In this document: piece after piece, positions 9,891 through 19,744 of the stretch
How positions within the stretch are numbered: position 1 is the first letter of the stretch
How the letters are laid out: each line of letters opens with the position of its first letter
Assembly (NCBI RefSeq): GCF_032393985.1
Contig: NZ_CP135918.1
Span: forward strand, 3,844,001 to 3,908,000
DNA: 64,000 nt
Reading direction: 5' to 3'
Source: Fischerella sp. JS2
GTDB lineage: Bacteria; Cyanobacteriota; Cyanobacteriia; Cyanobacteriales; Nostocaceae
Made by a program: the position numbers and the translations under genes
Notes under the pieces: generated by a model
The model's database searches: none
What the model was told of the DNA's origin: nothing
Seen by the model: the letters and a program-made list of their open reading frames with translations, nothing else

Positions 9891-9931
9891 GCAATTCATC
9901 GCGTCTTTACCGCAATTCATCGCGTCTTTAC
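9891..9931. repeat. Direct repeat GCAATTCATCGCGTCTTTAC, two copies
   Basis: Two identical 20-base copies lie one base apart (9891-9910 and 9912-9931), preceded by TGTAGAGAC. It resembles the GTAGAGACG/CGTCTCTAC palindromes at 25478-25501 and 30928-30949. Confidence 0.7.
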
Positions 9932-9940
9932 AAGATGGTT

Positions 9941-9969
9941 TGTCACATTATTTTTTCAAATTGGTATTA
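9941..9969. mobile_element. Solo end of an IS630-type element (relic)
   Basis: About 26 of 29 bases match the right end of the complete IS630-family element (32229-32257), including TTTTTTCAAATTGGTAT. No transposase frame adjoins it, so it is probably a remnant of a decayed copy or of a miniature derivative. It sits immediately downstream of the second caspase gene. Confidence 0.55.
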
Positions 9970-9979
9970 TGCACCAAAC

Positions 9980-11989
9980 TCAATGTGGGCGCACAGTTGT
10001 AATCACAATTTGACTGGCAATCCAATCATCATAAAGTTCTTCTTCTGGCATAGCTACAAGGTTGCGAGATAAAACTCTGTTCATTAAACGGTTAAGCGTT
10101 CCTTGACCTCGGCGTGCTTGTTTCACTAAGCGAGAAGGCAAATCCAGTTCTTCTTGTTCAAGTAAAGTAGCATCAAATTCGGCGGTGCTGATCATGAGTT
10201 TAAGAATGTCTTTCATTTGTGTCATTCCCTGTCTCCACAGCTTTTCTGGTAGCGTGGCATAGATTTCTTTACCGCCTAATGCCCAGGCTTCTTGTTTTGG
10301 TTGTAACCAAACGCCTCCACCATCAAATAAAGCTGCACTGACTGCATAACGTTCTGTTAAATCCAATAGGGCGCAGTACAAAGGTTCTTGACTAGTATTT
10401 TTGAGCTTGACTTTAAAAGTGGGACTTTTCCATTTGCCATTTTCTTGTCGGTACTCAAGCCGAATTTGAGTATCTTGCAGTTCTTGTCCTTCTTGATAAA
10501 TTAGCATTTGCACCGCATCCGGTCGAATGCGACTGGTAGCAGGACTAGAGAGTTCAACAATATTTGTCCAACGGGTAATATGTTCTAGGCGTTGAATTAC
10601 TTGCAAGGCTGTAGCATCTGTGTAACCTGGGATAGAAGCAACTAAAGGACGGTCATCGGCTGGGCGGGTAATTAAATATTGACCATCACGGGCAAGTAAC
10701 TTAAATTCAGCAGTTTTTGGTGTAGCCACTTCACGAATATACAAAGAAGGCTGGTTTCCTGAACTTGCACTCAGCAATTTAGACCGAACAAGTTCTAACC
10801 CTGCTGCTTCTCCTGACATTAACACACCTTTGGGCGGTAGGGGTAAACTGGTGACTACTGCCTTAAAAGTTATTTCTGGCACTAAGTTGTCAATACCGCT
10901 AATCTTAACTTTACTGAGTTGCGGCATGATTTCTAATACTTGAGCTTCGCCTATGGCTGCTGACAATTGCCGTAGTTGTGCATTAGGTGTGTCAAAAGCA
11001 AACAATGCTAACAAGGTTGTCTCATTTCCAGCAGGTTGAGGAATCCCATGTACAGCACCACCATCAATTACCCAATCGTGCTGTGGATGATAATACACAG
11101 TTAAGTAGGGATTGTGTTGAGCGATCGCTCCTCCTAAAAATGGTTGGTCTAATTCACTGAAAATAGTGGCTTCTATTTGCGGAGATTGCTCTGTCACTTT
11201 ACTACGAACTAGGGCATGAGTGCGTTTAAATAAGTCTCGATAAGTCAAACTGCCATTGGCTTTCTTTAATGTATCCAGCAAAAAGTAAGAAAATACACCC
11301 CGACTTTGCCCATCTCCGTTGTACTCTTTGGCTAACTCACTATCTAGACACGCTGCTAAGAAAATATGTTTTCCTCTGGGAAAATTCCAGCCAGTTGGAC
11401 TTGCTTCTAAACTGCGAGAAGCACACAGTTGACTAGCTTCTGCTAGGGAAAAAATAAAGCTGTTTAAAGGTCGCTTGCGCCTATCGATGGGGGCTTGACG
11501 AACTGCTGTTTCTGCTTCTATATCACCACGAGTTCCAGAACTAGAGTGGCAACAGTCCATAATCATGGCAATATGGGGATTTTTTACGGCTACTTCTGCA
11601 ATTAGTTTTGCTAATTCTTTATCAGCCAAATCCCAATTCCCTGGACTACGGCTGTCGTAACACACTAAAGTTTCATTTAGCCTGTCTGGTTCCAAACTCC
11701 AAAACTCTTCGGGGGCTTCCTCTTGACTACCATGTCCTGCAAAGTAAAAAAATGCCACATCTTCACTATTAGCTTGGCATAGATGCTGACGGAAACCATC
11801 AATAATTGCCTGACGGGTGGCATTTTGATTTAATATTGCACGTAAATGTAGCTGATATCCATCTTCACTTACACGCTTTTGCAAATACTCTTTGACAGCC
11901 ATGATGTCATTAACACAGCCCTTAAGTGGAGGGACAGGACTGATATACTCGTCAATGCCAATTAGTAAGGCGTAGATATTACGAGTCAT
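9980..11989 (-). CDS. Caspase-family (C14) peptidase, 669 aa
   Basis: The N-terminal caspase/orthocaspase domain occupies residues 1-290 and has catalytic His86 (FFYFAGHGS) and Cys147 (MIMDCCHSSSG), with the expected LLIGIDEY and LKGCVNDI strands. The remaining 380 residues form a region with no motif I can name. They contain several beta-rich segments, and no WD40 or NTPase motif is visible. Cyanobacterial orthocaspases of this layout cleave after basic residues and are linked to stress or cell-death responses; the substrate here is unknown. The gene is divergent from the alpha/beta hydrolase at 12167, with about 180 bp between the starts. Both catalytic residues are present, so it should be active. 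Confidence 0.88.
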   Translation of the reverse strand: MTRNIYALLIGIDEYISPVPPLKGCVNDIMAVKEYLQKRVSEDGYQLHLRAILNQNATRQAIIDGFRQHLCQANSEDVAFFYFAGHGSQEEAPEEFWSLEPDRLNETLVCYDSRSPGNWDLADKELAKLIAEVAVKNPHIAMIMDCCHSSSGTRGDIEAETAVRQAPIDRRKRPLNSFIFSLAEASQLCASRSLEASPTGWNFPRGKHIFLAACLDSELAKEYNGDGQSRGVFSYFLLDTLKKANGSLTYRDLFKRTHALVRSKVTEQSPQIEATIFSELDQPFLGGAIAQHNPYLTVYYHPQHDWVIDGGAVHGIPQPAGNETTLLALFAFDTPNAQLRQLSAAIGEAQVLEIMPQLSKVKISGIDNLVPEITFKAVVTSLPLPPKGVLMSGEAAGLELVRSKLLSASSGNQPSLYIREVATPKTAEFKLLARDGQYLITRPADDRPLVASIPGYTDATALQVIQRLEHITRWTNIVELSSPATSRIRPDAVQMLIYQEGQELQDTQIRLEYRQENGKWKSPTFKVKLKNTSQEPLYCALLDLTERYAVSAALFDGGGVWLQPKQEAWALGGKEIYATLPEKLWRQGMTQMKDILKLMISTAEFDATLLEQEELDLPSRLVKQARRGQGTLNRLMNRVLSRNLVAMPEEELYDDWIASQIVITTVRPH

Positions 11990-12166
11990 GGTATTAAACT
12001 ATTAAAAATAGATGCTACGATACTCAACTACAAAAAAAATCGCTAGTTTCCAAATTTAATTGTAAAAAATGATTACTTCTTCTTTTTGTGTAGTTGCATC
12101 ACTGCAAGATAGTTTTCCGAGGCAGTAGACTGGAGCTGGAAGCAGAAAATTTGCAAAGGTAAATCA

Positions 12167-13111
12167 ATGCTCTGGCTGATACTTATGATACCCCTGTTGG
12201 GGATTTTGATAGCAGTTGCGATCGCTTGTTCTTTTTACACCGACCGAGCAATTCGACAAGCGGAAGCTGATTTTCCTCCCCAAGGAAAATATGTGAAAGT
12301 GGCTGGAGTGAGATTACACTATATTTGCAAAGGTTCTGAACAAGCGGTGATTTTATTGCATGGTAATCCTGGTTCTGTGCTAGATTATCCTCCTGAAATT
12401 ATTGATCGCATCGCTCAAGAATATTGTGTTTATGCTTTTGATCTGCCTGGACATGGTTACAGTGACCGTCCAGCTATAGCCACACCACTTGTACAAGCTC
12501 AATTACTGCGTAGCGCCTTGCAAAAAATTGGGGTTGAGAAACCAATATTGGTTGGATACTCTTGGAGTAGTGCGATCGCTCTTGCCTATGCACTACGTTA
12601 TCCTGACGAAGTTGCAGGCATTGTTCTCCTTTGTGCTATAGCCTATAAAGTTGATCAGGCACTTTTGCCATTAGCAAAATTTGCACAGTCCTCATTATTG
12701 GAATTTCTGCTCAAACTTGTTCCACCTAATTTAGTAGGCTATATGCTTTTTGCACACTTAAAGAAAGGATTTTTACCAAAGTCCCCAAATTTGGATTATT
12801 TAAAAGCAGCACAGGCATTGTGGACAAGACCGATTCAAATTCAAGCTGCCTTGGAAGACAGTCAAAACCTGCAATTAGCGTTAGATGAAATGAAAAAACG
12901 CTACAGTGAAATTGAAGTCCCTGTTGTTATTGTTGTAGGTGACAGTGATAATTTTGTCTCTGCTAAAGATAATTCTTACCGATTGCGCGATCGCCTTTCT
13001 CACTCCCAATTAATTATTTTACCCGACACAGGCCATGCCATTCCCCAAACCCAGCCGCAAGCAGTCGTCAACGCTATAAATATTATTGGCAAACAGATTG
13101 ACAAAGAATAA
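12167..13111 (+). CDS. Alpha/beta hydrolase with N-terminal membrane anchor
   Basis: This 314-residue protein starts at an ATG preceded by AAAGG. Residues 1-22 form a hydrophobic anchor. The alpha/beta-hydrolase fold shows an oxyanion HGNPGS near residue 65, nucleophile Ser132 in GYSWSS, an acid Asp in VVGDSDN near residue 263 and a His in PDTGHAIP near residue 292. The nucleophile elbow is GYSWS, differing from the commoner GHSMG form. The substrate cannot be inferred; esterases, haloperoxidase-like and epoxide-hydrolase-like enzymes share this pattern. It is not in an obvious operon. Confidence 0.85.
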   Translation: MLWLILMIPLLGILIAVAIACSFYTDRAIRQAEADFPPQGKYVKVAGVRLHYICKGSEQAVILLHGNPGSVLDYPPEIIDRIAQEYCVYAFDLPGHGYSDRPAIATPLVQAQLLRSALQKIGVEKPILVGYSWSSAIALAYALRYPDEVAGIVLLCAIAYKVDQALLPLAKFAQSSLLEFLLKLVPPNLVGYMLFAHLKKGFLPKSPNLDYLKAAQALWTRPIQIQAALEDSQNLQLALDEMKKRYSEIEVPVVIVVGDSDNFVSAKDNSYRLRDRLSHSQLIILPDTGHAIPQTQPQAVVNAINIIGKQIDKE

Positions 13112-13330
13112 CAAAAACCTTAACTAATACGGTTTGATAAAGGGGAAAGGGCAAGGGATAGAAAAGACCTGTTGCAAAAGTAACCTTTGCAAGAGTAGAG
13201 AAAAGGATTTCTTAATTCCTTTAACCCTTCCCCCTTAACCTTTCCCCTGACTAATGCTACAAAGTCTAAAAACACCTTTAGGATTCAGGCGATTTCGTAG
13301 GTGAATAATATCAAGTTTGCCTGATTACTT

Positions 13331-13508
13331 ACAATTTCCTTTTACCTCACCTCGCCTTCGGCACTAAAGCAGCAAGCCCCGATCGACGAGGCACTAGCGC
13401 TGACAATTTCCTTTTACCTCACCCCACCTTCGGCACTAAAGCAGCAAGCCCCGATCGACGAGGCACTAGCGCTGACAATTTCCTTTTACCTCACCCCACC
13501 TTCGGCAC
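13331..13508. repeat. 72-bp tandem repeat, about 2.5 copies
   Basis: Units start at 13331, 13403 and 13475. Each begins ACAATTTCCTTTTACCTCAC and carries CTTCGGCACTAAAGCAGCAAG and a CGATCG core. Units 1 and 2 differ by only a few bases (CTCGCC versus CCCACC). The third unit runs into the CCCTCTCCTT...AAGGAGAGGGG hairpin, so the array seems to have grown from one dispersed repeat. Confidence 0.85.
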
Positions 13509-13546
13509 CCCTCTCCTTGGCAAGGAGAGGGGATGGGGGTGAGGTT
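13509..13546. repeat. Dispersed inverted repeat (CCTCACCCC family), copy 2
   Basis: The hairpin CCCTCTCCTTGG/CAAGGAGAGGG is followed by GATGGGGGTGAGG, which can pair with the CCTCACCCCACC just upstream at about 13489. It is the terminal part of the 72-bp array. Confidence 0.7.
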
Positions 13547-13656
13547 TTTCATTCTAAGTGATTAACTGAACTTGATACAATACCAAGCATAATTTCCTTT
13601 CTACTTGCAGATGGAGGAATCAAATTTCTGTAACTAATACCATGTTTCTCAGGTAA

Positions 13657-14961
13657 ATGCATGAGTGGGTTTTGAAAACATTATTTATGAACGCAACATA
13701 CGACTTTCGTTACTTTCAAGGGAGTTCTTTTTCCGATTTATTTGCTCAAGACACCACAGATGCACGTTATGCATTTATCCTAAATTATCCTGCAACTGCC
13801 AGTTGGGCGGCCTACCCCAATACAAAAAAATACTTTCTTCAAGACGGTAGTAGTGAAGCCACCAAAACCTCCTTTGACAAGATTTCCCAAAAAGAACCTT
13901 GGAAAAATTTGGCTGTGTTAGGCGAAAAAATTCCAGGAATTGTGATTATTCCGCCGCATAAGTTGCTGATTAACTACTGGCGGGAGCATTTTGGCTTTAG
14001 CTACTCCAACATGGAGATCATACACTATTCGACTTATCTAGATGAACTCAGTCAGAGCGATCGCTTTGACAAAATCATCACTCTGTTTCCCTTTGATCAC
14101 CTTAAACCCACAAAACACGCCATCGATCCGGATACTCATTACCATTTGCTCAGCAAAGTGACGCTAGCCGAACTTGGGGTGCAGTGTCCACAATACAAAA
14201 GCTACAATTTACACACTGTCAGTCTCAAAGACATTCAGCTACCAGAGCAATTCCCCTACTTAATCAAAACATCTCACGGTCTATCAGGAGAAGGTACTTA
14301 TATTATCAAAAACATTAGCGATTTGAACTACTGCTTTGAAGAGATAAGGAAATATCTCGATATTAAGTTGCTCTCTAAGATTATTGTCTCCGAGTTTGTC
14401 AAGAATGCCGTACAAAATTACTGCGTCCAGTTCTATATCAAGAAAGCAGGAGATATAACGCTGATCGGCACTACAAGACAACTTGTGACCCGCAAAGGTG
14501 ACTATTTAGGGGGACTAATTGACTATCGCCAAACTGACATGAGCCAATTCTTTGAAATGATAGCCACTATTGGTCGGTATGCTCACCAGCATGAATATTT
14601 TGGCGTGATTGGTTTCGATGTATTAGAAGACAAAGACGGACAACTTTATGCGATCGATGCCAATTTCCGAGTCAACGGCTCGACTCCGTTGTGCTTGCAG
14701 CGCCATACCCTACTAAAACTGGGAAAGGAGGTAGCTAAATATTCTACTGACTACCGCATGGATGGGACGTTAGACTCAATTTTAGTAACTCTCAAAGCAG
14801 AACTGGATCGTAAAGACTTTATTATCCTGTCAGCTTTGGAGAAGGTCAAATACGGGAAAATCTACACTGAAATGTCCGCGATTGTGACTGGAGAGACAAT
14901 TGAGCAAATGCAGCAGATCGAACAAAACCTACAGCATAAAGGATTGCACGGCAGTCCATAG
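13657..14961 (+). CDS. ATP-grasp family ligase of unknown substrate
   Basis: The protein is 434 residues. The start at 13657 has AGG 5 nt upstream; an internal Met at 13690 is an alternative. The central to C-terminal part has ATP-grasp features: a glycine-containing nucleotide loop (KTSHGLSGEGTYII), an acidic region (VSEFVKNAVQNYCVQFYI) and the metal-binding strand and loop (GVIGFDVLEDKDG followed by AIDANFRVNGSTP). The N-terminal third (LNYPATASWAAYP) looks like a preceding carboxylate-binding or Rossmann-like domain. ATP-grasp enzymes join a carboxylate to an amine or thiol through an acyl phosphate. No peptide or amino-acid-modifying partner is adjacent, so the product is unknown. Confidence 0.8.
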   Translation: MHEWVLKTLFMNATYDFRYFQGSSFSDLFAQDTTDARYAFILNYPATASWAAYPNTKKYFLQDGSSEATKTSFDKISQKEPWKNLAVLGEKIPGIVIIPPHKLLINYWREHFGFSYSNMEIIHYSTYLDELSQSDRFDKIITLFPFDHLKPTKHAIDPDTHYHLLSKVTLAELGVQCPQYKSYNLHTVSLKDIQLPEQFPYLIKTSHGLSGEGTYIIKNISDLNYCFEEIRKYLDIKLLSKIIVSEFVKNAVQNYCVQFYIKKAGDITLIGTTRQLVTRKGDYLGGLIDYRQTDMSQFFEMIATIGRYAHQHEYFGVIGFDVLEDKDGQLYAIDANFRVNGSTPLCLQRHTLLKLGKEVAKYSTDYRMDGTLDSILVTLKAELDRKDFIILSALEKVKYGKIYTEMSAIVTGETIEQMQQIEQNLQHKGLHGSP

Positions 14962-15115
14962 CAAGCTAATAGGTAATAGATAATTGGTAATGGAAATAAA
15001 CCAGCAATCACAAATTACCAAATCTACCTGTATGCAATTTGTCGTCATCAAGGTTGGCTCTCGCATTCTGACTGGTTAATACTTGCGATCGCCTTCCCGT
15101 AAAAATCCTATGCTC

Positions 15116-15937
15116 TCAATTGACCTGCGTCGATCCTCGATAAATTCGCTCCATCTGTTCGGGAGAGAGTTGTGTCATGGGAAACCGCTCATGTGCAGAG
15201 ATAGTGATTTTGTGAGGAGTTTCAATCTCCTCTTGCTGGCTTTGGTCAGAATGGATTGCTATCTTGCTAGTTGGAAACTGGGGTTGAAGTGTTTCATTAG
15301 TTTCTAATTCTAGAAGCTGGTTTTGGGGCAAGACATAGGCGTGTTTGTCGGGGTCGTATGCTAGAACTTCTCCCTTCTCAATGTGATAAATCCAAGCATA
15401 AATTTTGAGTTGTCCTTGGTAGAGTTTCGAGTGAATTACTGGATACGTCCGCAAATTCTCTATTTGAGTGAGGACATTTTCGGCAATAATGATTTCTAGC
15501 AGTTCTTCTCCTTGGTAATGACTGTAGTGGTCTAGAACCAGCCTTCGGGTTGCTTCTGCATATTTGAGCCAATCATGCACAAGCGGCATTTCCTCTCGCA
15601 AACTGTTTAACTTCATTAGCCCTTTCATTGCACCGCAGTGAGAGTGACCGCAGATAATAATTTGCTGAATATCTAAGGCTTGAACAGCATATTCAATTGT
15701 CGCACCCTCACCGCCGTTAGTTGCTCCAAATGGTGGAATAATGTTGCCTGCATTGCGGATGACAAACAATTCACCCAACTGAGCTTGTGTAATCAAATTT
15801 GGGTCGACACGCGAATCGGAACAGGTAATAAACAACACTCTAGGCTTTTGACCATGAGAAAGTTGCTCAAACAGTTCTTGATGTGCTGAAAAGTAGCTAG
15901 CTTTAAATTCACGCAGACCTTTAATTAATTTCTTCAT
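15116..15937 (-). CDS. ccaA: Beta-carbonic anhydrase CcaA
   Basis: This 273-residue enzyme interconverts CO2 and bicarbonate. Zinc ligands are Cys39 and the Cys101/His98 pair (CSDSRVD, CGHSHCGAM), with the Asp41-Arg43 dyad. The C-terminal extension of about 70 residues, ending PEQMERIYRGS, matches the carboxysomal CcaA of beta-cyanobacteria, where it tethers the enzyme to CcmM. The ATG at 15937 matches the family start (MKKLIKGL) and is better than the TTG at 15943. It lies on the opposite strand a little upstream of the bicarbonate uptake genes, which supports a shared role in the carbon-concentrating mechanism. Confidence 0.93.
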   Translation of the reverse strand: MKKLIKGLREFKASYFSAHQELFEQLSHGQKPRVLFITCSDSRVDPNLITQAQLGELFVIRNAGNIIPPFGATNGGEGATIEYAVQALDIQQIIICGHSHCGAMKGLMKLNSLREEMPLVHDWLKYAEATRRLVLDHYSHYQGEELLEIIIAENVLTQIENLRTYPVIHSKLYQGQLKIYAWIYHIEKGEVLAYDPDKHAYVLPQNQLLELETNETLQPQFPTSKIAIHSDQSQQEEIETPHKITISAHERFPMTQLSPEQMERIYRGSTQVN

Positions 15938-16273
15938 TACCAAATTCCACAGATACTTGTGGGCTTAACGTGCTGATTCTTGGGATTTTACTTCTTCTTA
16001 ATAGTAGGTGTTAATTGAGAATAATTCCTCTACCATAGGTTGATACAGGGCTATTACCCCGACGATGTAGCCAACTCTTCCTTAACCTTAAGCGCAAGCG
16101 AGGAGGGTGCGCGTAGCGCGGGTGGGGTTCTTCTGTACCTCACTCAGATGAAACTTGCTGTAACATCACAAGTTAAGTCAGTAAAATCCTTAACTTTTCT
16201 GTATCGACTATTATTTCTCCACAACCTATAAGTAGGAATGTAAGCTTTATACATTCCCTCACAGGATAGCATT

Positions 16274-16453
16274 ATGCAATTAATTTATCGGGCTGCTAAT
16301 TATGAATACAATCCTTATAATACCTACAAAACTGAAGGAAATAGAATTGGCATCTACAGAGGTGTCAAGACAAACTTTCGCTTGCACACAGTTGTAAGAC
16401 TGCACCAATCTCCACGACTTTTGAAGTATCGTGGTATTACTTACGTCAGCTAA
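16274..16453 (+). CDS. Small DUF4278-type protein, 59 aa
   Basis: ATG at 16274, with AGGA 9 nt upstream, reads to TAA at 16451. The product begins MQLIYRAANYEYNPYNTY, has an IYRGVKTNFR centre and ends LKYRGITYVS. This two-part pattern (a basic YRG strand at each end with a YEYNP motif) is that of the cyanobacterial DUF4278 family, small proteins of unknown role. It lies between ccaA and cmpA without clear co-transcription. Confidence 0.7.
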   Translation: MQLIYRAANYEYNPYNTYKTEGNRIGIYRGVKTNFRLHTVVRLHQSPRLLKYRGITYVS

Positions 16454-17346
16454 GGGTAAGGCTTGTTCTCCAGCCAAGACTTATTTGATCACGCCATAGC
16501 GATCGCATAACTTTATCAATGCGATCGCTATTGAGTTTAGAGTTAAGTTGCCTCTGTTTTCAAAATCCTTAACTTCTCTACCTCGACATAAAGTATCTGC
16601 AATTGTGCAATCTCCAGAAATTAATTATACGTTACCCAAAATCCTGCGTTCTCTGTGCCTCTGCGGTTTACACTATTTTAGTCTTGACACGCTACTACAA
16701 CGGACAGGTTGTTATAGTATTACCTAATTCATAGAAAAAATCTCTCATTACTATAGATTTTTCAGAAACTATTTAAATTCAACAACTTTCAGAATCGCTA
16801 AGGTTAAATATGCAAATTATATGCGCGATCGCTAATTAAATTTATATCTCTTAATATATACAATCCACAAATCTATATAATTGGCTCAAAAGCGGGCATT
16901 TTGTTCATTATTTCTCTCTGAAGCGGATTTTACCCAAAATTTAATTAAGCATAGATGCTCATTTATAGATACCATAATTTTTTAAATATTCAAGACACCT
17001 CAAACTATGGTTTGAGTATATATATAAACTTTTCCTTATCTAATTAATCCAATATTTTTTTAATAAAAATGATTTAGAAATGAACCATTGTGGCTAGAAA
17101 AGCTGTAAGCTATATTTCTAACAGGCTTAATGATTGTTTAATGATTGTTTCAATAAGATACACAAAGCTGTACTTGCAAAAGCAAAGTTTTTATAAGGGA
17201 TTTTCGTCGCCTTTCTTTGAATGATATGGGCTGATGTAAATTGCCATGCATAGTTTTAAACAGGTTTTTCTTATACAAGAAACATCCAATGTTTCCTGTG
17301 CCTAGTTTTCATGCGTAAAAAATAAAATTCACTAAAAGGAGATATT
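16454..17346. other. Long AT-rich leader upstream of cmpA
   Basis: No gene is seen in about 890 bp. The last 500 bp are very AT-rich with several TTA/TAA pairs, as expected for a LysR-type (CmpR) regulated promoter. I cannot assign individual operators with confidence. A good ribosome-binding site, AAAAGGAGA, precedes cmpA. Confidence 0.5.
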
Positions 17347-18723
17347 ATGTCTGAGTTTTTTCATCAAATCTCTCGTCGCAAGTTTATAGTTACAGCTACT
17401 GCTTCTGCAAGTGCTGTATTTCTCAAAGGTTGTTTGGGTAATCCACCAGAATCAGGAGGTAACGCTCAAAGCCAGTCAGCAGCACAGCCAGTTGCCAATA
17501 TTAGCCCAGAACAAGCACCAGAAACAAAGGCAGTCAAACTCGGATATATCCCCATCGTCGAATCTGCACCTTTAATTATTGCTAAAGAAAAAGGTTTTTT
17601 TGCTAAATATGGCATGACTGACGTTGAACTTTCCAAACAAGCTTCTTGGGGTTCAGCCAGGGATAACGTTGAAATTGGATCTGCTGCTGGCGGAATAGAT
17701 GGTGGTCAATGGCAAATGCCTATGCCACATTTAATTACTGAAGGGGTAATTACCAAGGGTAATCAAAAGCTTCCCATGTATTTATTATGTCAGTTAATTA
17801 CGCATGGGAATGGAATTGCGATCGCTTCCAAATGGCAAGGACAAGGTATTGATCTCAAACTAGCCCGAGCAAAAGGAATTGTTAGTCAACTCAAATCAAA
17901 AGGTTCTCGCTTTAAAGCAGCACATACCTTTCCCCACGTTAACCAAGATTTTTGGATTCGCTATTGGTTAGGTGCAGGTGGTATTGATCCTGATCAAGAC
18001 ATTGATTTGCTACCAGTACCATCAGCCCAAACTGTTGCCAACATGAAAACAGGGACGATGGATGCTTTCAGTACTGGTGATCCTTGGCCCTATCGGATTG
18101 TCAAAGACAAAATAGGCTACATGGCAGCTTTAACCGCAGATATTTGGAAAAACCATCCAGAAGAATATTTAGCCATCAGGGCAGATTGGGTTGATAAAAA
18201 TCCAAAGGCAACCAAAGCAATTTTAAAAGGTATTATGGAAGCCCAGCAATGGTGCGACAACTTCGACAATCGTCAAGAAATGACTAAAATATTGGCACGA
18301 CGAGAATATTTTAATGTGCCAGAAGAAGTTCTTCTCGAGCCATTTATGGGTAAATATAATATGGGCGATGGTCGCATAGTTGATGATAAATCAATGGCTG
18401 CTTTGTATTGGAAAGATGAAAAAGGTAGTGTTTCCTATCCTTATAAAAGCCATGATTTGTGGTTTATTACCGAAAGCGTTCGTTGGGGTTTCTTGCCTAA
18501 AGATTACATTGCTAATAATGCTGCTAAAGCCAGGGCATTAATTGATAAAGTCAATCGCGAAGATATTTGGAAAGAAGCTGCTAAAGAAGCAGGAATTCCT
18601 GCGGCTGACATTCCCACAAATACATCTCGTGGCGTAGAAGAGTTTTTTGATGGCATTAAGTTTGATCCAGACAAACCAGAAGAGTATTTGAAGAGTCTCA
18701 AAGTTAAAAAAGTCAGTGTTTAG
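17347..18723 (+). CDS. cmpA: CmpA: bicarbonate-binding lipoprotein of the BCT1 transporter
   Basis: The protein is 458 residues, with a twin-arginine-like SRRKFIV and a lipobox (LKGC) at the N-terminus. The binding domain reads [20 protein letters not shown], then [30 protein letters not shown] and [10 protein letters not shown]. NrtA and CmpA are close relatives. The [10 protein letters not shown] and GGQWQMPMP segments match CmpA, and no nirA or narB nitrate genes flank the operon, so bicarbonate is the likely ligand. It is the first gene of cmpABCD, which in other cyanobacteria is induced by CmpR under low CO2. Confidence 0.88.
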   Translation: MSEFFHQISRRKFIVTATASASAVFLKGCLGNPPESGGNAQSQSAAQPVANISPEQAPETKAVKLGYIPIVESAPLIIAKEKGFFAKYGMTDVELSKQASWGSARDNVEIGSAAGGIDGGQWQMPMPHLITEGVITKGNQKLPMYLLCQLITHGNGIAIASKWQGQGIDLKLARAKGIVSQLKSKGSRFKAAHTFPHVNQDFWIRYWLGAGGIDPDQDIDLLPVPSAQTVANMKTGTMDAFSTGDPWPYRIVKDKIGYMAALTADIWKNHPEEYLAIRADWVDKNPKATKAILKGIMEAQQWCDNFDNRQEMTKILARREYFNVPEEVLLEPFMGKYNMGDGRIVDDKSMAALYWKDEKGSVSYPYKSHDLWFITESVRWGFLPKDYIANNAAKARALIDKVNREDIWKEAAKEAGIPAADIPTNTSRGVEEFFDGIKFDPDKPEEYLKSLKVKKVSV

Positions 18724-18815
18724 TGATTGGTTAGTAGTTAGTATTTATTAGATCAAGTTAACCACTAACTACTATCTACTATCCTCAAATCATCAACAAA
18801 TAAAGGAAAAGAGCA

Positions 18816-19655
18816 ATGACAATAGCTAGCAGACGACGTAATAATGCAAATTTTGATAATAGCTTTATTTCCCGCTTTCAAAAACAAATTTCTGATTTTA
18901 TACCTCCTGCTATTGCCATTATTGTCTTTCTTGTTATCTGGCAGTTATTTTCTTGGTTGCCAGGTGCAACATTACCAGGGCCAATTCAAGTCATTCAAGA
19001 CACGTGGACATTAATTTTGTACCCCTTTTATGACAAAGGCGGGATAGATAAAGGTTTGTTTTGGCAGATTTGGGCAAGTTTACAACGGGTAGCAATCGGT
19101 TACTTTTTTGCTGCTGTCATTGGTATCGCTTTGGGCATTTTGATTGGTATCAATAAAACTATGTCCAAAGCTTTAGATCCCCTGTTTCAACTATTGCGGA
19201 CTGTACCACCTCTGGCTTGGGTTCCTATTTCCTTGGCTGCTTTGCGACAAAACGAACCCGCAGCATTATTTGTAATTTTCATCACCGCGATTTGGCCAAT
19301 CTTAATTAATACTGCCGTGGGAGTAAAAGAAATTCCCCAAGACTACAACAACGTTGCTAAAGTTCTCCAACTTTCCAAAAAAGAGTATTTCTTTAATATC
19401 CTCATTCCCGCAGCATTACCCTACATTTTTACAGGTTTGAGAATTGCGATCGGTTTAGCGTGGTTAGCAATTATTGCCGCAGAAATCGTCATGTCAGGTA
19501 TTGTTGGTATCGGCTTTTTCATCTGGGATGCCTATCAAAATAACTACGTGAGTGAGATCATCTTAGCCCTAGTTTATATTGGTGCTGTTGGTTTATTGCT
19601 AGATAAACTCATGGCTTGGATTCAAACACTAATCGTACCAGCAGAACAAAAATAG
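18816..19655 (+). CDS. cmpB: CmpB: bicarbonate ABC transporter permease
   Basis: This 279-residue permease of the NrtB/CmpB/SsuC type starts after AAAGGAAAAGAGCA. About six membrane helices are visible (first PPAIAIIVFLVIWQLFSW), together with the family's LRTVPPLAWVPISLAAL segment and the EYFFNILIPAALPYIFTGL coupling region that docks to the ATPase. It lies 92 nt after cmpA and belongs to the same operon. Confidence 0.88.
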   Translation: MTIASRRRNNANFDNSFISRFQKQISDFIPPAIAIIVFLVIWQLFSWLPGATLPGPIQVIQDTWTLILYPFYDKGGIDKGLFWQIWASLQRVAIGYFFAAVIGIALGILIGINKTMSKALDPLFQLLRTVPPLAWVPISLAALRQNEPAALFVIFITAIWPILINTAVGVKEIPQDYNNVAKVLQLSKKEYFFNILIPAALPYIFTGLRIAIGLAWLAIIAAEIVMSGIVGIGFFIWDAYQNNYVSEIILALVYIGAVGLLLDKLMAWIQTLIVPAEQK

Positions 19656-19659
19656 ATGG

Positions 19660-19735
19660 GGAGGTGGGGAGTTGGGGAGCATAACACCCCATCACCCCAT
19701 CACCCCATCACCCCATTATCCCATCACTTAGGAAT
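19660..19735. repeat. Short tandem repeat ATCACCCC
   Basis: About four copies of an 8-base unit (CACCCCAT) lie at 19685-19725 after a GGGGAGTTGGGGAG run, between cmpB and cmpC. It is a cyanobacterial short tandem repeat with no coding role visible. Confidence 0.7.
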
Positions 19736-19744
19736 TCAGGAATT

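Larger units (their letters stand above)
13112..13656. other. Intergenic region rich in repeats
   Basis: No gene is seen. The region contains polypurine/polypyrimidine runs (13140-13260), the 72-bp tandem repeat at 13331-13508 and a long inverted repeat ending near 13546. Confidence 0.6.

Noticed and set aside
15378-15889. Extra frames within ccaA
   Set aside because: They are shadows of a gene with full family similarity on the minus strand.
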